Assembly: GCF_016765695.1 (NCBI RefSeq)
Contig: NZ_JAETGO010000007.1
Location: 1-55,573, forward strand
Source of the DNA: Sporosalibacterium faouarense
GTDB taxonomy: Bacteria > Bacillota > Clostridia > Tissierellales > VENL01
Reading direction: 5' to 3'
DNA length: 55,573 nucleotides
In this document: positions 53,531 through 55,573 of the stretch, piece by piece
Numbering within the stretch: the stretch's first letter is position 1
Layout: the number at the start of each line of letters is the position of its first letter
Position numbers and translations under genes: made by a program
Notes under the pieces: generated by a model
Databases searched by the model: none
What the model saw: the letters and a program-made list of their open reading frames with translations, nothing else
Told to the model about the DNA's origin: nothing

Positions 53531-54214
53531 ATGAAATTAAAATATCTTAGCCATTCTACTTTTGAAGTAACAGGAAGGAACTTTAAAGCATTAATAGATC
53601 CTTTTATTAGTGAAAACCCAAATTCTCCAGTTAAAGTAAGTGATTACTTAGATATTACTCACATCTTTATAACCCATGGTCATGGAGACCATTTTGGAGA
53701 TGCTATAGAAATTGCTAAAGAATGTAATTCTACTGTAATTTGCAATTTTGAATTAGCTCATTATATTATTTCAAAGGATCAAACTATAAATGTACACCCT
53801 ATGCATATCGGTGGTAGAACAAACTTTGATTTTGGTAGGGTTAAGATGACTTCTGCATTACATGGGTCTGGAATTTTACATAATGATATCTTTATATGTG
53901 GAGGCAATCCTTGTGGTTTTATTATTGAGGCTGATGGGAAAAAAATATATCATGCTGGTGATACCGGATTAACTTTAGATATGAAACTATTAGAAAGTGA
54001 GAAAATTGATATAGCTCTACTACCTATTGGAGGTAATTTCACAATGGATATAGAAGATGCCATAAGAGCAGTTGATTTTATAAAACCAAAGACTGTAATA
54101 CCTATGCACTATAAAACCTTTGAAGTGATTGATGCAGATCCAGAGGAATTTAGAGAAAAAACAGAGAAAATCAATGTTAAAGTCATGGATTATGGAGAAG
54201 TAATAGAAGTTTAA
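53531..54214 (+). CDS. UPF0173 metallo-beta-lactamase-fold hydrolase
   Basis: Zinc hydrolase of 227 residues. The metal-binding THGHGDHFGD near residue 49 is intact, and KIYHAGDTGLTLDMKLL near 140 and MHYKTFE near 195 supply the remaining ligands. The N-terminus KLKYLSHSTFEV is typical of UPF0173 proteins such as YtkL. The natural substrate is unknown. GAAGGGAG precedes the ATG. Confidence 0.9.
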   Translation: MKLKYLSHSTFEVTGRNFKALIDPFISENPNSPVKVSDYLDITHIFITHGHGDHFGDAIEIAKECNSTVICNFELAHYIISKDQTINVHPMHIGGRTNFDFGRVKMTSALHGSGILHNDIFICGGNPCGFIIEADGKKIYHAGDTGLTLDMKLLESEKIDIALLPIGGNFTMDIEDAIRAVDFIKPKTVIPMHYKTFEVIDADPEEFREKTEKINVKVMDYGEVIEV

Positions 54215-54347
54215 ATATATAATACTAGTTTTGTTGTTTGTTTTTGAATATTATGAAAATATGTGAACCTATTGATTAATATATTCATATATTGTAATAT
54301 AATAATTAAACAATATATTGACACAGAATATAATCAGGAGGTATAAA

Positions 54348-54878
54348 ATGAAGAAAAAATCACATATGAGTTGGTCTTGGATATTTATAGTAGGATTTTT
54401 TGTATTATCTATACTAGACTTTAGATTTGGTATATTAGGGATTATATGTATGACAGCACCAATATATCATGCACTAAAAGGAAGAGGAAAAATACATTGT
54501 TCACATTACTGCCCTAGGGGTTCATTTCTTGGGAAGTTTTTAGGGAAAATTAGTTTGAATAATAATCCCCCTAAATGGATGAGAGGAAAATTAGCTAAAA
54601 ATATATTACTAATAGTAATGATTACCCTGTTGACAATATCAATGATACATGCAAAAGGTGATTTCAGTAAAATAGCATTTAGTTTATTTAGATTTATGGG
54701 ATCATCATTTATTGTTGGTATTTTAATGGGTATAATATTTAGACCACGCAGTTGGTGTACAGTATGTCCTATGGGTTATTCTACAGGATTAATTAAGAAG
54801 AAAATGGATAATAGAAAACTAAAAACAAAATTTAAAAAGAATGAAAGTGATAAAACAAATGAACAAAAAATAGCCTAA
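54348..54878 (+). CDS. 4Fe-4S-binding membrane protein (NapH-like)
   Basis: Membrane protein of 176 residues with about four hydrophobic segments and two short Cys motifs, CSHYCPRG near residue 44 and CTVCPMG near 135. Each is a compact CxxxCP/CxxCP pair instead of a full ferredoxin motif, as in NapH/RnfD-type electron-transfer proteins. It may pass electrons across the membrane, but no partner is adjacent. CAGGAGG supports ATG 54348; an in-frame TTG at 54318 has no site. The tail is highly basic. Confidence 0.78.
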   Translation: MKKKSHMSWSWIFIVGFFVLSILDFRFGILGIICMTAPIYHALKGRGKIHCSHYCPRGSFLGKFLGKISLNNNPPKWMRGKLAKNILLIVMITLLTISMIHAKGDFSKIAFSLFRFMGSSFIVGILMGIIFRPRSWCTVCPMGYSTGLIKKKMDNRKLKTKFKKNESDKTNEQKIA

Positions 54879-54908
54879 CTGACTACTACCCTGTAGTCAG
54901 TTTTTTAT
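54877..54908 (+). terminator. Intrinsic terminator
   Basis: AACTGACTAC (54877-54886) pairs perfectly with GTAGTCAGTT (54893-54902), followed by TTTT. Confidence 0.88.
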
Positions 54909-55080
54909 CATATTTATATATTGAAGTTTATATACGATTAGTTTTAGAAAAGTATAAATGGATTTAATAAAAAAGTGTATGATATAATTATAGGAGATTT
55001 ATTAATAGTTCTAAGAAGTAGGTGAATTCTGAATATATTAGCTCTTGATTATGCATAAGCTTTTAAAAGGGGGATAAAAA

Positions 55081-55422
55081 ATGAGAAAATTAGAAGTTAA
55101 GCAATTAGGTCCTGGCAGTGTGTTTAAAACTGTTATCTATCTGATGTGTATACCGATGGCATTATTTGTTCTTGTAGGATTTATAGCAATGCTTATAGGA
55201 ATATTTACAGGAGAAAAATTTGCTGCAGTTTTTGGAGGCGTATATTTATTCATGCCTATAGTAATGATATTAATATATGGAGGATTCGCAGCTTTAGTAG
55301 CACTAATCTATAATCTATTTGCTCAGAAATTCGGTGGACTTGAAATTCATGTTGAAGATGAAATTCCAGCTTATAGTGCAATAAATGAACAAGCACAAGA
55401 TAATGAAAGTACTGAATATTAA
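55081..55422 (+). CDS. Small membrane protein, 113 aa, unknown
   Basis: Not recognised with certainty. Two hydrophobic segments (VIYLMCIPMALFVLVGFIAM and FMPIVMILIYGGFAALVALI) separate an N-terminal PGSVFKTVIY and an acidic tail. The layout is like DUF3566-type small membrane proteins. AAAAGGGGGAT precedes the ATG. A terminator follows. Confidence 0.7.
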   Translation: MRKLEVKQLGPGSVFKTVIYLMCIPMALFVLVGFIAMLIGIFTGEKFAAVFGGVYLFMPIVMILIYGGFAALVALIYNLFAQKFGGLEIHVEDEIPAYSAINEQAQDNESTEY

Positions 55423-55485
55423 ATTTTAATTAAAGGTAATGTTATTATTCAAATAAAATTTTTAGAAAAAACTTATCTAAACAAG

Positions 55486-55520
55486 AAAGCTATCTGTTAA
55501 AACAGATGGCTTTTATCTTT
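55486..55520 (+). terminator. Intrinsic terminator
   Basis: AAAGCTATCTGTT (55486-55498) pairs with 55501-55513 (one wobble), followed by TTATCTTTT. Confidence 0.8.
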
Positions 55521-55526
55521 TGATAA

Positions 55527-55573
55527 GACTCCCACTTCTATAAGTGGGAGAGAAGATTTCTCTTCAGGTGGAG
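55527..55573 (-). mobile_element. Putative IS200/IS605-like right end, minus strand (runs off window)
   Basis: CTCCCACTT (55529-55537) pairs perfectly with AAGTGGGAG (55542-55550), and GAAGA with TCTTC beyond it. In reverse complement, 17 bases (TCTCCCACTTATAGAAG) match the hairpin at 19-35. CCACCTGAAGAG, as read on the minus strand, resembles the 3' part of TnpB guide-RNA scaffolds; this is from recollection. The transposase itself would lie beyond the window. Confidence 0.5.

Overview
The window reads as chromosomal DNA of a low-GC, strictly anaerobic, Gram-positive member of the Clostridia. The evidence is AT-rich sequence with strong AGGAGG-type ribosome-binding sites, a T-box leader, a c-di-GMP-I riboswitch, an iron-only hydrogenase, indolepyruvate:ferredoxin oxidoreductase, an S-layer-homology protein, lipoproteins with Gram-positive lipoboxes, and a selenocysteine-containing MsrA. 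A Tissierellales/Alkaliphilus-like amino-acid fermenter is my inference; no taxonomic marker is present. No rRNA, tRNA, CRISPR array, prophage or intact transposase gene was seen. Both edges carry hairpins in inverted orientation that look like ends of one IS200/IS605-type element, so the window may be bounded by repeat copies.

Layout. 1-5.4 kb: short DEAD-box helicase, a small unknown gene, a BCCT osmolyte transporter, and an overlapping tandem pair of DUF3841-like genes; the last two units share a 12-14 bp palindrome just after their putative promoters. 5.5-11.5 kb: small membrane protein, SecA2-like ATPase, T-box-controlled class II lysyl-tRNA synthetase, and an XRE regulator with eight 'APF' repeats. 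11.6-20.2 kb: M20 peptidase, TspO, group-B-like [FeFe]-hydrogenase, rubrerythrin-like protein, Pro/Gly-repeat protein, ProC, a conserved unknown, and psuK-psuG for pseudouridine breakdown. 20.3-23 kb: a minus-strand c-di-GMP-I riboswitch and terminator ahead of a small STAS/SEC14-like gene, then a DeaD/CshA helicase with its own leader terminator.

23-31 kb: a four-gene unit (double-module HlyD/MacA adaptor, MacB-type ATPase, MacB-type permease, SLH protein), a DUF421 membrane protein, and an autoregulated sdpR-sdpI pair without its toxin genes. 31-38 kb: iorA-iorB, a long nested hairpin in the convergent gap, a fumarylacetoacetase-family gene, selenoprotein msrA (in-frame TGA at the catalytic position with a SECIS-like hairpin), two small genes and mnmA. 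38-47 kb: VanY-type lipoprotein, GAF/HD-GYP c-di-GMP phosphodiesterase, a methyltransferase, an E. coli-type speD, a lipoprotein, an FAD reductase, and a YdjI/YdjG-like SPFH plus zinc-ribbon pair. 47-55.5 kb: two paralogous membrane proteins, TrkA/TrkH potassium uptake, an MFS transporter, a LysM-CAP secreted protein, a UPF0173 hydrolase, a 4Fe-4S membrane protein and a small membrane protein.

Common threads are RNA-based control (T-box, c-di-GMP-I, leader terminators, SECIS), c-di-GMP signalling with both a sensor RNA and a degrading enzyme, cell-envelope functions (SecA2, SLH/MacAB, VanY, LysM-CAP, SPFH), and anaerobic redox metabolism. Nearly every transcription unit ends in a clear intrinsic terminator. 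Several genes appear to start at TTG or GTG, and for two the only well-placed start is a near-cognate ATA or ATT.
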